A DNA stretch of 64,000 nucleotides from Erythrophleum ivorense (taxonomy: Eukaryota; Streptophyta; Magnoliopsida; Fabales; Fabaceae), in assembly GCA_026724425.1 (NCBI GenBank), contig JAIUCV010000283.1, forward strand, positions 682,001 through 746,000, given 5' to 3'. Position 1 is the first letter of the stretch; each line of letters opens with the position of its first letter. Under the pieces are notes generated by a model. It made no database searches and was not told the DNA's origin. It was given only the letters and a program-made list of their open reading frames with translations. Position numbers and translations under genes: made by a program. Of the stretch, positions 34,332 to 46,874 are shown piece by piece.

Positions 34332-37300
34332 TATAGAACAATGAGTCGTCTAAGATGATCAAGAAACACAGACAAGCTAACATCGTCTGTGAAAACATTA
34401 CTCTCGCCGGAAAAAGGTTCAGAAGAAGGATTCAGTTTCGCTAGAAGAAAACGAGCCTGCAACAAGAAAAACACACAACAAGACAACTTTGATAAGCAAA
34501 ATCAATAATCAATCTCAGAGATCTATCTCTCTTGTCCTGAAGAAGAAGACGTACCTGTGAACCATACTGATCGCATATGACAAGACGTGGAGTTGGAAAC
34601 CTTTCGCTGATGATTGTGTCTGAATAGTCACGAGGTGACTGCAACAGATGCGCAAATTCCTGACACAGAAGAAGAATATAACTTTTTTATGAGCTTCTCT
34701 TTTTTAAGATGATGGATGATATAATACCTACCTGGTGTTCAGGTTGGTTGTGGTATCCAGCTTTTCGCCATTGAGCTATCGTGGCACCGTGGAATATTAC
34801 GAGTGTGAAGTATGAATCCAACAGTAGGATTCTGTCAGCTGTAACGGATGCCGAATCAAGAAGAATTGGCTCTGGTGGTGAATGGAATGAGAAAGAAACC
34901 AGTGATGGCTGAATCATCAAAATTGAATTAGAAACGTTCTCTTTGTTCAAAATCATTCGGAAATATGCAGTCTCGTCTGGGCTGTTGTTAAAGACCTACA
35001 AAGGGAAAGCCAAATGAGTCCCAAAATATGGAATTAACTTCAGTTTCTCACGCGTTTATGGGCAGTGAGGGAGAGTACCTGGACAAACTGAGATCGGCGC
35101 AAGTGAAACACAAAATTCGGGAGAATCGAATACTGAAAAGGCAAGCTAAAGGAAGAGGGGTTGCCTTTTTGGTAATCTCCAAACCGGGAGCATAGATTTA
35201 CCAAAGCTTTGTCGGCCCACCTTTGGGGATTAAACTCAGGCTGTAAAAGAACAAGTAAGAAGCCTAAGCAGAGAATCAGCTTAAGAAATCTAACTAGCTC
35301 TCATCAACGAGTACCTGAGTCTCCATTTTGAAAGAAATAAGCCGTGCCATGACCACAGCAGCTGCTTCTTGGTCAAAACCATTTGTCAACTCCTATACTA
35401 AGCAATTTTGGAAGAATAGTTAGAGATAGTGGCTATATGAAGAAAGAAACAGAACCAGTCAACTACTTCTCAAATATGATTATGAACCAAAACATAGGGA
35501 GGAGTAAGTATTGACGTTCACATTCTCAGAGAAAAACTAGTTCTCAGCACAAGAACAACCTAAAGAAACAGGCAATAAAGTTCCACAAGTAACGTGCACA
35601 GAAACTCCTTTCTTTCACAAAAGCTATATTTGTTATCTTCTTAAGATTGTAGGATCCTAAACATACTACTTAAAACTTGCCTGTAAGCTTTCAACTCCCA
35701 TTACCCATCTTCTTGAAAGAGTTGTAACCCGGAGTCTTGTTTGACCATTTGAGTGCTGATAACTACGGAAACATGAATGTTGTAAGCAGAAAGTGTGTCA
35801 ACTTCTCTATCCACAACTTGCAACAGAAAATTTTGAAATCCCTTACTATGTTAAAAACTGGAAGTAAAACTGATTGGTCTGTGACTGCAAAACAACATCA
35901 GCTGTATCCCTTTTAGCAATTTCAAAGACCAAGCATATGGAAGTGTTTTTCTCGAGGCCACACATCTTCCATGCACTTGTGTGTCCCTGACCGATGACAG
36001 TGTCAGAGCATAATGGTCCTTTCTGCAAATAATCATCAGAAAGTAAGCTTATTGCTCACAACAAGCTTAAGGAAAACTATGCTTTTATATGATACCTTTT
36101 CAAGAGATGCGCAAGGGCCAATAATTCCCTGAACTTTGATATCCTTTGAGCAGTTAATCTCAAATATACCACTGTACGAGAAAGAAAGAGACTAATCATC
36201 AGAAGCAAGTCACTGAAGATGAACATAGCAGATAAGAGACTGTTTATTTTCAATAAAGAAAACATACATGAAAGTTAGGATAGCCATTACCATGAGGACA
36301 AGCTTAGATCATTTTCACCTGACTGAAATACGCGCTTGAAAGAATCCCGAAATACCGAATGGCCAAAACTTTCAGCAAGCACGACAAATCCACCAGTCTG
36401 CTCGACTGCAACTTTTAGCTCAGCAATGCCAACCTATAGATGCATAGATTTAATAAAAATGTAGCTATGAAACAAGAAGGACACTACTAACAAAGTTCTC
36501 CGTGCAAACACCTGATCAACAGAACTCGCAAAAACATCAAGAACATGGCCCTGATGAACAAGTTGTTTCGCAAGCGTCTCATAGAACTCAACGGCTTCGT
36601 GGTAACATGGGGCAGAATCTTTATCAATGTCTTTATGAGAGCGAATTGGTTCAGAAAGTTCTCGAGGTACAATCTAGAAAAAAAGCAAATTGAAGAGCAT
36701 CAAGCTTGCATCGATTTTCCACCATCAGATATGATAACAAGAGAAAGAACTTACAGCTCCAGGGCCTTCAGTGGAAGGTCCACCTATAAAAGCCATGATT
36801 CTAGCAGCAGAGCCAGGAAAGCAAGCTCCTAAGAGACCTGCAGCTATACGGAGAGCAACGCCGGTGCACCTGGCAGGGCGGTGATCAGCTGCAACCGGCC
36901 ACGGGTTGTTTCCCAGCTCCTCAAGAACCTAAAGCAATAAGCAGTTGGAGTTAGCTGATGAACACAAAGTTGAAGTTAAGAGAAAAATAGTCAAAGGCAA
37001 CGAATTCACTGACAGAGTGAAGAGTAAACTGGCAATCGGACGCTGGTAACAGAAACCGTGAAATGTCGTCGGAGGAGAGACCATCTCGAGCACCGGCGAT
37101 GACGCCGGAGGAAGGTTTAGGATTCTTGACGAAGAAACTCAGCTGATCCAAGAGCTGATCTTTGGTACAGTCTTTGTTTCCATGGAAGAAGTAGGATTTA
37201 GTGCAGTGTGGGAATCCGAGCTCGTAGACGCGAACTAATGAATCGAAGGTGATGAGTCCGACGATGGACGTATCGGGGAGGAGATCCAGAGCTTGGAAGA

Positions 37301-37757
37301 GAGACGATTTGAGGAAATCGAGTTCTTCAGAGATCAGGCAAGTGTCAACGACGAAGAGAAAGACAGGAGGAGAAGGAGTAGAGAAGGAATCGCATAGATA
37401 CTCGACGGTTGTGAAATGAGGAAAAAGCTCCGGAGGGAGATTGTTATCGGCGATCGAGGAGTAACTCGACGGGAAGGGATTCCGATTTAAGCAGAAAGGA
37501 CAACCCCAATTGCAAGAGGAGAAATCGACGACGGAGTAAGGGTTTAAGACGGAGCGACAATGCCGGCAACGGAGAGGAGAGTAAGGAAGAAGAAGAGAGT
37601 GATCGCCGGAAGAAGGAAGAGGTTTGAGAGGTGTGTAAATGGCGGAAACTGGGATTTCAGAGTCGATTGAAGATTGCTCCTTGTTCGTTCCAACGGGGAT
37701 GATGTTCCATGGCATTCTCACACCATCTTGAGCTTCGAGCTCTCCAAATTCCGCCAT
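34332..37757 (-). CDS. SEC23 family protein, COPII coat GTPase-activating subunit
   Basis: About ten to eleven exons, first 37757 to about 37013, last 34456-34332; exon joins read in frame throughout. SEC23 pairs with SEC24 in the inner COPII coat, stimulates SAR1 GTP hydrolysis and drives vesicle budding from the ER. Domains in order: zinc finger CRHCRSVLNP ... CNWGCPFC (about residues 60-85), the vWA-like trunk domain (VFLFVVDTCLISEEL ... SIVGLITFDSLVRVYELG), beta-sandwich, helical domain (ELTNGFDQEAAAVVMAR), and C-terminal gelsolin-like domain (RILLLDSYFTLVIFHG, then DQYGSQARFLLAKLNPS). Start MAEFGELEAQDGVRMPW is typical. Corresponds to At2g21630 by position. Only the outer joins were worked out to the base. 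The final residues LDHLRRLIVL are the usual C-terminal end. Confidence 0.92.
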
Positions 37758-38126
37758 GATTGACTTTTCTCCAGTTTTCTCTGGTTACAGTCTGTTCCCC
37801 AAATGTTCGATTAAATGCGTCAAAAGAAAATTTTCAAAATAGAGCACCCGAACGAACACCAATTATAGAATTGCCATATAAAAAATTCATAATTCCTTGC
37901 AAAAGCTGATAAGAAGCGACAAATCTCACAATTCGATTTCATTTCTCAAACACATTACACCATTTACATAGAACAACTTCATTTCTGAGAAAATGTTTTT
38001 TCACACAATCAGAAGAAGAAAACAAGAGCCACAAGAAAACACCTACAAACATACCAAAACAAACAAACTGTACTTCCTTCGTGGAAATACATACTAGTAC
38101 AAGACTTGAATGTTTTTTTGGTTTCT

Positions 38127-38345
38127 CAGGGTTTTGGATCTTCTCATCGTCTCCAATCTACAAAAAAAAACTTCAAGACAGAGATCACAGCTAGTGTTTG
38201 TTTTTATATATGTGTTTGGATCTTCCTTCTTACTACGCTACGTCCTCGTGTACTCATGATTACAGTTGCAGGCTTCACTCTCTCTGCCTCCTTGCAGATT
38301 ACTTTACCGGCTTCGCCTTCAACAACACGAGCCACACTCTTCACC
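38127..38345 (-). pseudogene. Partial dead copy of the RD2 universal-stress-protein gene
   Basis: On the minus strand 38344-38226 is a full copy of RD2 exon 3 (VKSVARVVEGEAGKVICKEAERVKPA), with the ATP-site glycine changed (STRGRS instead of GTRGRS) and the donor GT after it changed to GA. RD2 exon 4 is missing; a broken piece of exon 5 (IVDW, then stop, then EDPKP) sits at about 38127-38160. Homology extends into both flanks: 37920-38100 resembles the RD2 3' region at 40760-40970 and 38590-38665 resembles RD2 intron 2. It is a local duplication of the 3' half of the gene. Confidence 0.85.
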
Positions 38346-39686
38346 TAAATACATCAAATCATTATCGATCTAAAGCCAGTGGGTTAAATGATTGATTACT
38401 CCGCAAAATGTGTGTATATTGAAATAAAGATTACATTAGCTAGATAATGACTACATTAATTTAGATAAACATGATTTTAGCTTATTCTAGTTCTATTAAG
38501 AATATATCTCTATTTAGATAAAGATCTCTACTCATGTTAAAAACTTATCTTGTACAATGTTAATATCAAGATTTCCATTCATAAGTTATTTCAGTGTACC
38601 AATCTCGGCTATCTCATCATCCTCGCATGAAATTCTCACCATGTCTTCACGTAAACCAGGACAGAGATATTGCATTTACGCTTTTGATAGCAAATGAAAT
38701 CAATGTATAGAGTATAGACTAGATCTAGTGTCTCAAAAGACTACAGTAAGCTACACAACGACATACGATCCCTACCATTTCGATTCTAAAGCGCCAATAT
38801 TACCTCCTCATTGTACTAGATTCTTAGGAAAAACCTCCGATCGGTGCTCACAAACTTTTAATTTCCCTTTTTTCAAGGCTCTAAATTTATTTAAACGCTT
38901 CTAGATAAACAAATCACACACACACACACACACACACACGAATCTATCTATCTAATTAAATAAAACTAAATGAATTTTTAATAAAATTTATTTTCGTTGT
39001 GATTAGACATTATTATATAGTGGCCATGTTCTTTTCATCCATGACGACCAAAACTAACACTTTCTTCTCACCCAAGTTTGTGGAGAGTAATGCATGCGAC
39101 ACCAGAGAATCAGTCGCTATGAGCACTTCAGCGGCTGATCCGAGACCATGTGCGACTCATCAACTGATATCTGCGATTAAATTGAACTTGTTATTTGCAG
39201 ACCAGTTGTCGTTTTTTTTTTTTTAACCAGTTGTGGTTTACCTTTATTATTTACGTAAACGGTAAACATATTATAAATTCAAGTATACAACATTTTTGTT
39301 CTAAAATAATTTTCCGCTCTTTTCTTATCATTATACCTTTTTATAAAAATTTGTCGGAGTTTCGGACCTCCAGCCCGTAATCTCCCTCGATACATAGAGG
39401 AAACCAACCTCCTTCTTTCACTACTAAACATGTTCTTATCGGTGGCCGTAAAATTTTTCCATTTAAAAACAAAAACATGTTTTGATTGTATTTATGTAAT
39501 AAACAATTTTGTTTTTTTTGTCATGATTAATAAAAAAAAAAAATTTCATTGATTAAATAATTTAATCTGAGTTATTTACTATTAAAAAGAAAAAAAAAAT
39601 ATCTCGTAATAAGCCATCCTTAGTCACTTACTAACAAAATTGACCGAACATCATTTAAAAGAATATTTTTCAAAAACTATGGACTA
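38346..39686. other. Spacer with a CA microsatellite
   Basis: No gene seen. A (CA)n microsatellite of about 12 units lies at 38915-38939. The rest is A/T-rich. Confidence 0.4.
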
Positions 39687-39689
39687 AAA

Positions 39690-39792
39690 GACACTCTTTT
39701 TATAAATTAAAATTGTCAATTAATTAATATCTCTATGGAATAATAAATTCTCGAAAACCTAACAATATTAATTTATAGAGGTTTTATTGTAT
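39690..39792. mobile_element. Emigrant-like MITE fragment
   Basis: The end AATTTATAGAGGTTTTATTG (about 39770-39789) and the inner phrase AATATCTCTATGGAATAATAAATTCTCGAAAACCTAACAATATT-like sequence (described by position 39722-39768) match the right terminal region of the Emigrant-like element at 26.7-27.3 kb. The left half is missing. Confidence 0.55.
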
Positions 39793-39867
39793 ATTAATTT
39801 ACAAAAAGACTTTGAAAAAAAAAACTATGAGACTGGAAATAAAATAAAATAGATATAGATATATACA

Positions 39868-40133
39868 CCCTCTATTTTTGAAAGATGAATTTTCTGGGAG
39901 ATTTCACACATGTAAGAACACAATTAAAAATTAACCAAAAAAGGCATCAATTTCTGTGATTAGTAATTTTCAATAATTTTTAACCAATTACAATTTAATA
40001 ATTCCAGTAAATTTTCTTGAAGTTTACAATTCATCATTATTAACTAATAAAAAAATTCATTGAAAAATGAGAAAATTCGTCTTTAGAAAACAATTTTTTT
40101 GGGAAAAAATCTACATTAAAAAACAGAAGGAGT
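39868..40133. mobile_element. Mariner/Stowaway-type MITE, diverged
   Basis: The left end CCCTCTATTTTTGAAAGATGAATTTTCT and the right end, reversed, CTCCTTCTGTTTTTTAATGTAG with AGACGAATTTTCTCA inside, are imperfect inverted repeats of the CTCCCTC-type family; TA dinucleotides flank them. Interior A/T-rich, no coding. Confidence 0.45.
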
Positions 40134-40236
40134 AGTTGATAAATTGTGTTTGGATAAAACATAAATGTAGGCCTAGTAATCACCATTCAAAACAGTTGAG
40201 ATTTATGATTGTTGAATGTTCTCTTATAATTTATTA

Positions 40237-40374
40237 CTCCCTCTGTTTCAGTATCATTTTCAGAAAATGTATCTGAAATATATTGGATGTATTTAACTCA
40301 AAATACATTCAGATACATCCATTATATTTCAGATACATTTTCTAAAAATAACATTTAATATGAAACGGAGGGAG
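40237..40374. mobile_element. Stowaway-like MITE (138 bp hairpin)
   Basis: The ends CTCCCTCTGTTTC (40237) and GAAACGGAGGGAG (ending 40374) are inverted repeats with flanking TA duplications at 40235-40236 and 40375-40376. The interior is also near-palindromic (AGATACATTT, TGGATGTAT and their complements), so the whole element could form one long hairpin. Typical Tc1/mariner-derived MITE. Confidence 0.85.
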
Positions 40375-40969
40375 TATATTGTAAGCTGTGTGTAAATTGG
40401 ATGTATACCAATAATGGACTTTTCAAGGAGACGAAAGAAAAAATAAAAAAAAATATGAAGATAAAAAAATTATAATTAATAAATAATGGTAAATTTAAAC
40501 AAGAATTGTTTTTTTTTAACAATCATTGCTAAACTAAAATTATTTGAAAATTAAAGGACTATTTAACAAATAAAAAAGTACATTTGAAAAATATAATAGA
40601 AAACAAAATAAGTAAAAATAGTTTTATACTATTTTGAAAAATGCAACCATGTTGGAGTCTTAGAGTGGGCTCCAAATGTAATGTTATTTATTGTATCGGA
40701 TTGATTCCTTTCTTCACAAGATAAAACATGTACATTTATACAGACAGCAAATGATGATTTCGCAACACAAATCTCACACCGTTACATAAAATAACTTGAT
40801 TTCTGAGAAAATGTTGTTTTACACAAATTTGAAACTACAAAAACCCAAATATAAAAAACACACAGGGAAGAAGAAGAAGACAACACCTACAAACACACTG
40901 AAACACAGACTGCAACTACAACGAGAAAGATGACAAACAAACAGTCTTCATTCGTGGAATTACTTGTTT

Positions 40970-42120
40970 TCAAGGTTTTGGATCTTCAGATCGTGTCCAA
41001 TCTACAATGGATTCGTCTCCAGCTTCTGCATTACAACACAAATCATTTAATGTAAACGACCTCACAAGCCACTTGGGTTTAAGATGATTGATTGATATGT
41101 TAACGTACCTTTCCCAGGAACAATGATGACAGGAGCGGAGTGGCAATTGTGGAAACAGTACTCGCTTATGCTCCCTTGTAGCACGCTGCATAAATCCAAA
41201 AAAAAAAAAAAAAGAGAATCATTTTGATATCAAAAACAATCAGTAGCAATTTTGTTCTCTTCTTATGTACTATCTTCGAACCTTCTCACTAAGCTCCGGC
41301 CTCGTGTACCCATGATTACAGCCGCAGGCTTCACTCTCTCTGCTTCCTTGCAGATTACTTTACCGGCATCCCCTTCAACAACACGAGCCACACTCTTCAC
41401 CTAGATCAGTATCAGTACCAGTACCAAGCCAAGTCAGTGAATTGAATGAATGTGTGTTCCAATTTCGGCTTTCTGATCATTCTACTGAAATTGGTTCACC
41501 TAATATCTTCACAATATCTATCTTCACAATATCTATCTTGACAATATGTTGACGCAAACCGCACCAGAGACTGCTTCTAAGCAACTAAATAGACTAAAAC
41601 GAGTGTTTTGAACCCTCTATAGCCACCTGAGATTGTAATGGATTCTCCGAACCTAACTTAGGAATCAAGAAACTAAAGCAAAACCAAAAGAGAGATAACA
41701 ACATTGATACCATGGCAACTTGAAACGCCTCAACAGCGAGTTTCTCCAATAGAGCTTGGCTCGTCTCGTACACAAGATCGTTCTTCACACCTATATGGGA
41801 AATCGAAAACCAGGGCTCTGATCAAAATCCAGATCTGGGATTGAATATGTACTACGAAATTAAGATCTGGGATTAAGGAAGAACGAACTTGAGACGGCGT
41901 GAACAAGGTGAAGCGTATCTGCGAGGCGACAGAAATGAACGAGAGCCCAATCGAATGCGTGTTTGCTATTGGGACCATGATCAACGGCTACGATTACATC
42001 TCTCCCTCTTCTTCTCTCTCCGGTTTCTCTCTCTAGCTCCGGCTCTGCGACCACCGGGATCAACGACGGCAGCACCACTTCCCTGAAACTGTACTCTTCA
42101 TCTTCTTTCAAAGGCTCCAT
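40970..42120 (-). CDS. RD2: Universal stress protein (RD2-like)
   Basis: Five exons, checked: 42120-41889, 41790-41711, 41400-41282, 41185-41109, 41025-40970; 564 nt, 187 residues. UspA/Usp alpha/beta fold. Seen: VIVAVDHGPNSKHAFDWAL opening the fold (about residues 41-59), and the ATP-binding signature G-x2-G-x9-G-S as GTRGRSLVRSVLQGSIS near residues 136-152, followed by APVIIVPG. An N-terminal extension (MEPLKEDEEYSFREVVLPSL) precedes the domain, as in A. thaliana RD2 (At2g21620), a drought-responsive gene. Presumably cytosolic nucleotide-binding stress protein; client processes are unknown. A dead copy of its 3' half lies at 38.1-38.3 kb. Confidence 0.92.
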
Positions 42121-43008
42121 CTGGGTATTCGCGGTTTCAATGGATCGATTTAATTGGTTTTTGGAATTTAAAGAAAGTTGCGTGTAGAAATAGAGAAGTC
42201 GATGTTTGATTTGATTCTTTTGGTTTCGTTGCTTTTTGACGCGTAATCAAAATTTCAGTCGGTGGCTTTCTAGAAGAAAACAAAACAAGAAACCCTCTTT
42301 GGACAATAAACAATAATGTGTGTATATGGGCCTTATGTTCTGGTTTTAGCCCATTAACAATTTCGGTTTATAGTTTATACATACACATTTTGTACTGCTC
42401 ATTCAAACAAACGTAAAACGTTACGCATTATAGAGGTCTCTTTTTGATTGCTAATACTAATGCGACAAGCATGCAAGCCGCCAACCTAAGACGTAAACGA
42501 AATTATCTCTTAAAAGTATATTACTCCAGTTACTTAACTTTTTATATAAAAAAATGATATTGCGTATCTTTTATCAACCAAAAAATAATAATTGCACTTT
42601 TGAGGAGTTAGCGATCCAAAAAAACAAAAGAGGACGCAGGTAAAACAGACTGTTGAGCAACTGATCGTAATGAAAACAAAATGTTGGGTAATGAAAACAA
42701 AATGTTGAAAATAACCTTATGGGAGCCATAGAGAATTGTTGCCGTTGGGCATGTTTTTCTAAACCAAATTCGAAGCAGACCGATCGCTTTCAGATGTCGG
42801 TTTGGCTTTGCCTAAATGTAGATAATTCATATTGAGAAAAACTTGTCCTAGAGTGTATAAATTTTTATCTTAGAGCTTAAATTAACTTTGATTCTGATTC
42901 ATCAAAATATTTCTTTTTTTTTCTGTTAAAACAAACCTTTCAACTTCGATCATAAGAAATCGGCCGCTGGCCAAACCCCACCACGTCATCTGACCTCTAG
43001 TCAATCCA

Positions 43009-43011
<3 letters not shown>

Positions 43012-43066
<55 letters not shown>
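43012..43066. repeat. (AT)n microsatellite, about 27 units
   Basis: Pure AT dinucleotide repeat of 55 bp, directly upstream of the presumed pectinesterase promoter (TATA-like TATAAACC near 43084-43091). Likely to vary in length between individuals. Confidence 0.95.
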
Positions 43067-43070
<4 letters not shown>

Positions 43071-43215
43071 CTTCTTTATGTATGTATAAACCAAACTTTT
43101 ATAAATTTTAGTTATCACACTCTTGCTTAACCAATTACATTCATCAATTTCTATTCTCACATTCTATATTGTTTTTCTAGCCCTCTGCACAATCGCCAAG
43201 AACGTAAAACCTCAC

Positions 43216-45383
43216 ATGGGCTATTTGGCCGCGATGAGTCTTTTTGAAACAAAGACTTTGTTTCTTCCTCGTAACTATTATCATATCATAATCATGATCA
43301 TCAGTATTTTCATTCTCTCTTCCATCACATCTTCAACCATGGCTTCTTCTTCCTCCTCTTCAATTGACTTTTCGACTGCAATTCTAATAAAGGTTGATCA
43401 ATCCGGCGAAGGAGACTTTTATAAGATTCAAGAAGCAATTGAATCTATCCCTCCCAATCTAAACCACTCTCAACTCTATTTCATTTGGGTTAAGCCTGGA
43501 ATTTACCGGTACGAGAGATCACCCGCATATATCTATTTAGCTACGTTACATACTTTATTATATATTTTAAGTTATAGAGATAAAATGAAAAAGATCTTAA
43601 AATAAAATTTGAACTAAAAATCAGCTGAATTTTTTTAAATTTTAAGTTTTTGTTACATTTTAGGGTTAAATATTTAAATTTTAAGGGTTATATTTTAGGA
43701 TTTATGGTTTAGATTTACTTTCTTATACCAAAAAGGTAGAATAAGACAATTGTTCATAATTCATATATTATATAGTTTAGGATTTAGGGGCCATAGGGTT
43801 GTCTTTTACTAGGTTTTGACCTATCATTTTATATGTTATTCATTTTTTCCGTTTCATATTAAGTATTGATTTAAAACTTAAATTAGTTTGATTTTTATTT
43901 TTTGATGAACGACACTTATAACGAAATTGATGAAATGAAATATTATTGATCACCAGTTAATTATATGGTGGATAAGATTCCGTGTATAAATACGTAGAGC
44001 CTTAATGCTAATTAGCGAATGAATGTAAAACAGAGAAAAAGTGGTGATTCCTGCGGATAAACCCTACATAACATTGAGTGGAACAAAAGCTTCCAATACT
44101 TTTCTCATATGGAGCGATGGTAAAGACCTTTTGAAATCACCCACTCTCACAATACTCGCCTCCAATTTCGTATGCCGATTTCTCACTATTGAGGTCAATC
44201 TTCATCACATACATTGTATACATGCATGCATATTTTAGATCGAGTACGTACCAAAATATCATAATTACGTATAAAGGGACCAATTATTTCATTTCTGTTT
44301 TCGTTAAACGATTGGCGTTATATGTTTTGTATTGGCATTCCAATTGTGTTATTGATATTATGTTTTTGATCATCACAATAACTGTTTCAAACGTGATTTT
44401 GTCGTTTGCTTCTTTGAAAACTTGACATTTTTCAATAAAAAGGTTTTCAAACTTCTCATCAAACGAAAACATATGGTTGATTCTCTTTCCGATTGCATTT
44501 AGCATTGTTACAAGAAACCAATCTTGACGTGTTTCTCATTGTTACAAGTAGAATGAGTTTGGAACGGCGGGACAGGCGGTTGCGCTACGGGTGGCGGCGG
44601 ATAATGCGGCGTTCTACGGTTGTGTGATAAAGTCATACCAAGACACTATTCTTGACGACAAAGGAAAGCATTATTTCAAGAATTGCTATATTGAAGGAGC
44701 CACCGACTTCATTTGTGGAAGTGCAACTTCTCTCTATGAAGTAAAATACTAACTCGTTTTACATAATTATTTTCCTTTATATAAACAATGAAATATTTTG
44801 TATTCTGTTAATTTGTTTAATTACGTTTTGGGGGTATGGCTTGTAGAGGTGTCATTTACACTCTGTTTCGCCGAACAAAGGGTCGATAACGGCGCAAATA
44901 AGATTGAAGGCGACAGAGAAATCAGGGTTTATATTCTTGGGATGCAAGTTAACCGGTTTGAAATCCGCGTTTTTGGGAAGACCATGGGGAGCTTTTTCTA
45001 GGGTTGTCTTTGCTTATTCCTTCTTCTCCAATGTAGTCACGCCTCAAGGATGGAACAATTGGGGAGACCCGAGCAAAGAAAAGTAATCATCATAATTTGA
45101 AACTTTTTTTATACTTTTTTGGTTTTTGGTTTGATTCTTTTGAAATCTTTTGACTAATATATGTTGTGTTTATACTAATTTTTGTTTTTCATTGTGCAGT
45201 ACGGTGTATTATGGTGAATACAAATGTTCTGGTCCCGGAGCAAACCGGCGGGAAAGAGTAAAATGGTCAAAACAGTTATCCGACCACGAAGTTACCGTCT
45301 TCTTAAGCAAGGACTTTATCGGCGGCAAAGACTGGCTCCGACCTGCGCCTTCTCACTTCAAGAATGCTCCCAAATTTATATAA
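43216..45383 (+). CDS. PME11: Pectinesterase (pectin methylesterase, PE11-like)
   Basis: Five exons, checked: 43216-43508, 44034-44193, 44552-44740, 44847-45082, 45200-45383; 1,062 nt, 353 residues from the ATG at 43216. Carbohydrate esterase family 8: removes methyl esters from cell-wall homogalacturonan. Seen: hydrophobic N-terminal segment (YHIIIMIISIFILSS) as signal or anchor, no pro-inhibitor domain (so a type II enzyme), then GEGDFYKIQEAIESIP, GQAVALRV, the catalytic Asp motifs SYQDTI and DFICG (the usual phenylalanine is cysteine), and the catalytic Arg in LGRPWG, with YSFFSNVVTPQGWNNWG. An alternative start at 43339 would drop the hydrophobic segment. Some family members of this subgroup lack usual residues at the QDTL motif (here Ile); activity is likely but not sure. 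Confidence 0.9.
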
Positions 45384-46078
45384 AATAATTCATTTATAAT
45401 TCCATAAATTGATTTGTAATTTAGTAGTATATTCTTCCTTCTTTATTGTATAAATCCTTTATACATACCGATTGTAATTAGTTTGTGTAATGTGTACTTA
45501 TACTTGTTCAAAACATGCCGCTGATATAATTCTCTTATTGGTATAGAAGAATTTCTGTAACCACCAAATGTTTTTTTTTTTGCCCTTTTATTATGACTTC
45601 GTCCGAGGTCCGACCATCAAATGGCTTCTTCGGTCATAAAAAGACTATTTACCGACTGTCAAAAGTATCCAGACTGTCACTCGATCTGGCTGTAATATCT
45701 ATGAGATTCATAAAACTCGTAGATATTTTTTGCTCATTGTAAACAACTAAATTAAAGAAATCGAAAACCAAATGAAACTTCTTGAAAAGAAAAAGAAAGG
45801 AATTTGAATTTGTTTTGAAATAAAAATAAATCATATTTACAGAAGATGTTACTTGGAATTTAAGGGAACTAACAAAGAACAATCTTCCTGCAACATAAAA
45901 CAAATTAAACTAATCACCCCTTTTGTTTTTCTTCCTTCTTCTTCTTCTTCCTTGTAGAGGCATAATAATACTAAGAATTTGATTAAACCGGTTCTTCTTC
46001 CTTTTACTACAAAACATTCCAAAATGGTTTAAAACCCATCTCTTTTTTTTCTTTCTTCTTCTGGAGAAAATGTCAGAA
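45384..46078. other. Convergent 3' spacer
   Basis: Lies between the pectinesterase and the convergent RER1 gene. No gene is recognised; it holds the two 3' UTRs. Confidence 0.5.
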
Positions 46079-46874
46079 TCAATCGGCACGAGAGGCGCCG
46101 CTGCTCGCAGAAGATCTCCGGCCGCCATATTTCTGCCACACAGATCAAACGTTTGAGACAAATTAGCAAACTTAACCTCACACTCTGTAACTATGAATGT
46201 GAATGGCTTTGCAGAGAAGTGTGGAGGATTCAAAAGTAACCTGTTTGCCGACGCTGAAAGGAATGTACTTGTGCTTGATCATGTGGGAGATTTGGCGTCT
46301 CATGGTGAGGACAAAGAGAACGACCCAGTAGCAAACCAGTATAGGCCAGAAGACGGGAATATCAAAGACCGAGAAGAACGTCATCAGAAAGGCTATGCAG
46401 AATGCTTTGGTCATGGAGTACCTGTAAAACAGATTCAATTCAATCGGTATGGTCACCAAAAAAAAGAAGTTTCAAGTCTGGCTGATCAAGAAGAACAATG
46501 GCATAAGCAGGCAATAGTGTTTACCAGAATTTAAACTCAGGCAGTCGGCGGATAAATGGCTTGAACTCGTCAGAGCCACGAGTAGGCAGAGAAGCTCCAT
46601 CAGAGGTTTCGAGCTCAGGATCAACGAGAGGGGACAAGAACCCAATGAGCAGATTCAGGAGGTAGATACCGAGACCATAAGAGATGATGTAGAATCCATG
46701 AATGGAGTAAACCCTCAAACAGTAGATAAGAAAGACGACAAACGTTCCAATCCACCTGTAAGTTGAATGAGGAGTAGTCTTGTCAAGATAATACTTGTAA
46801 ACCCTCCATGCCTCGTGTGCCCGCTTTTGTACAGGCGTGGCCATCGTACCACCGTCACCACCGCTCCCATCCAT
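46079..46874 (-). CDS. RER1B: RER1 protein (ER retrieval receptor, RER1B-like)
   Basis: Three exons, checked: 46874-46525, 46421-46241, 46132-46079; 585 nt, 194 residues. RER1 is a Golgi membrane protein that binds ER-resident membrane proteins by their transmembrane segments and returns them to the ER in COPI vesicles. Seen: charged N-terminus, VQKRAHEAWRVYKYYLDKTTPH, then four hydrophobic segments in two pairs (RWIGTFVVFLIYCLRVYSI, FYIISYGLGIYLLNLLIGFL, AFCIAFLMTFFSVFDIP, FWPILVCYWVVLFVLTM), the conserved FLSP between pairs, and EFKPFIRRLPEFKFW. The tail KYGGRRSSASSGASRAD is the usual polar end. Corresponds to RER1B (At2g21600). 5' leader probably carries an intron (sequence to about 47360 on the minus strand). 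Confidence 0.93.

Noticed and set aside
43123..43215. Extended N-terminus of the pectinesterase
   Set aside because: It would begin at a TTG codon; the first in-frame ATG is 43216.
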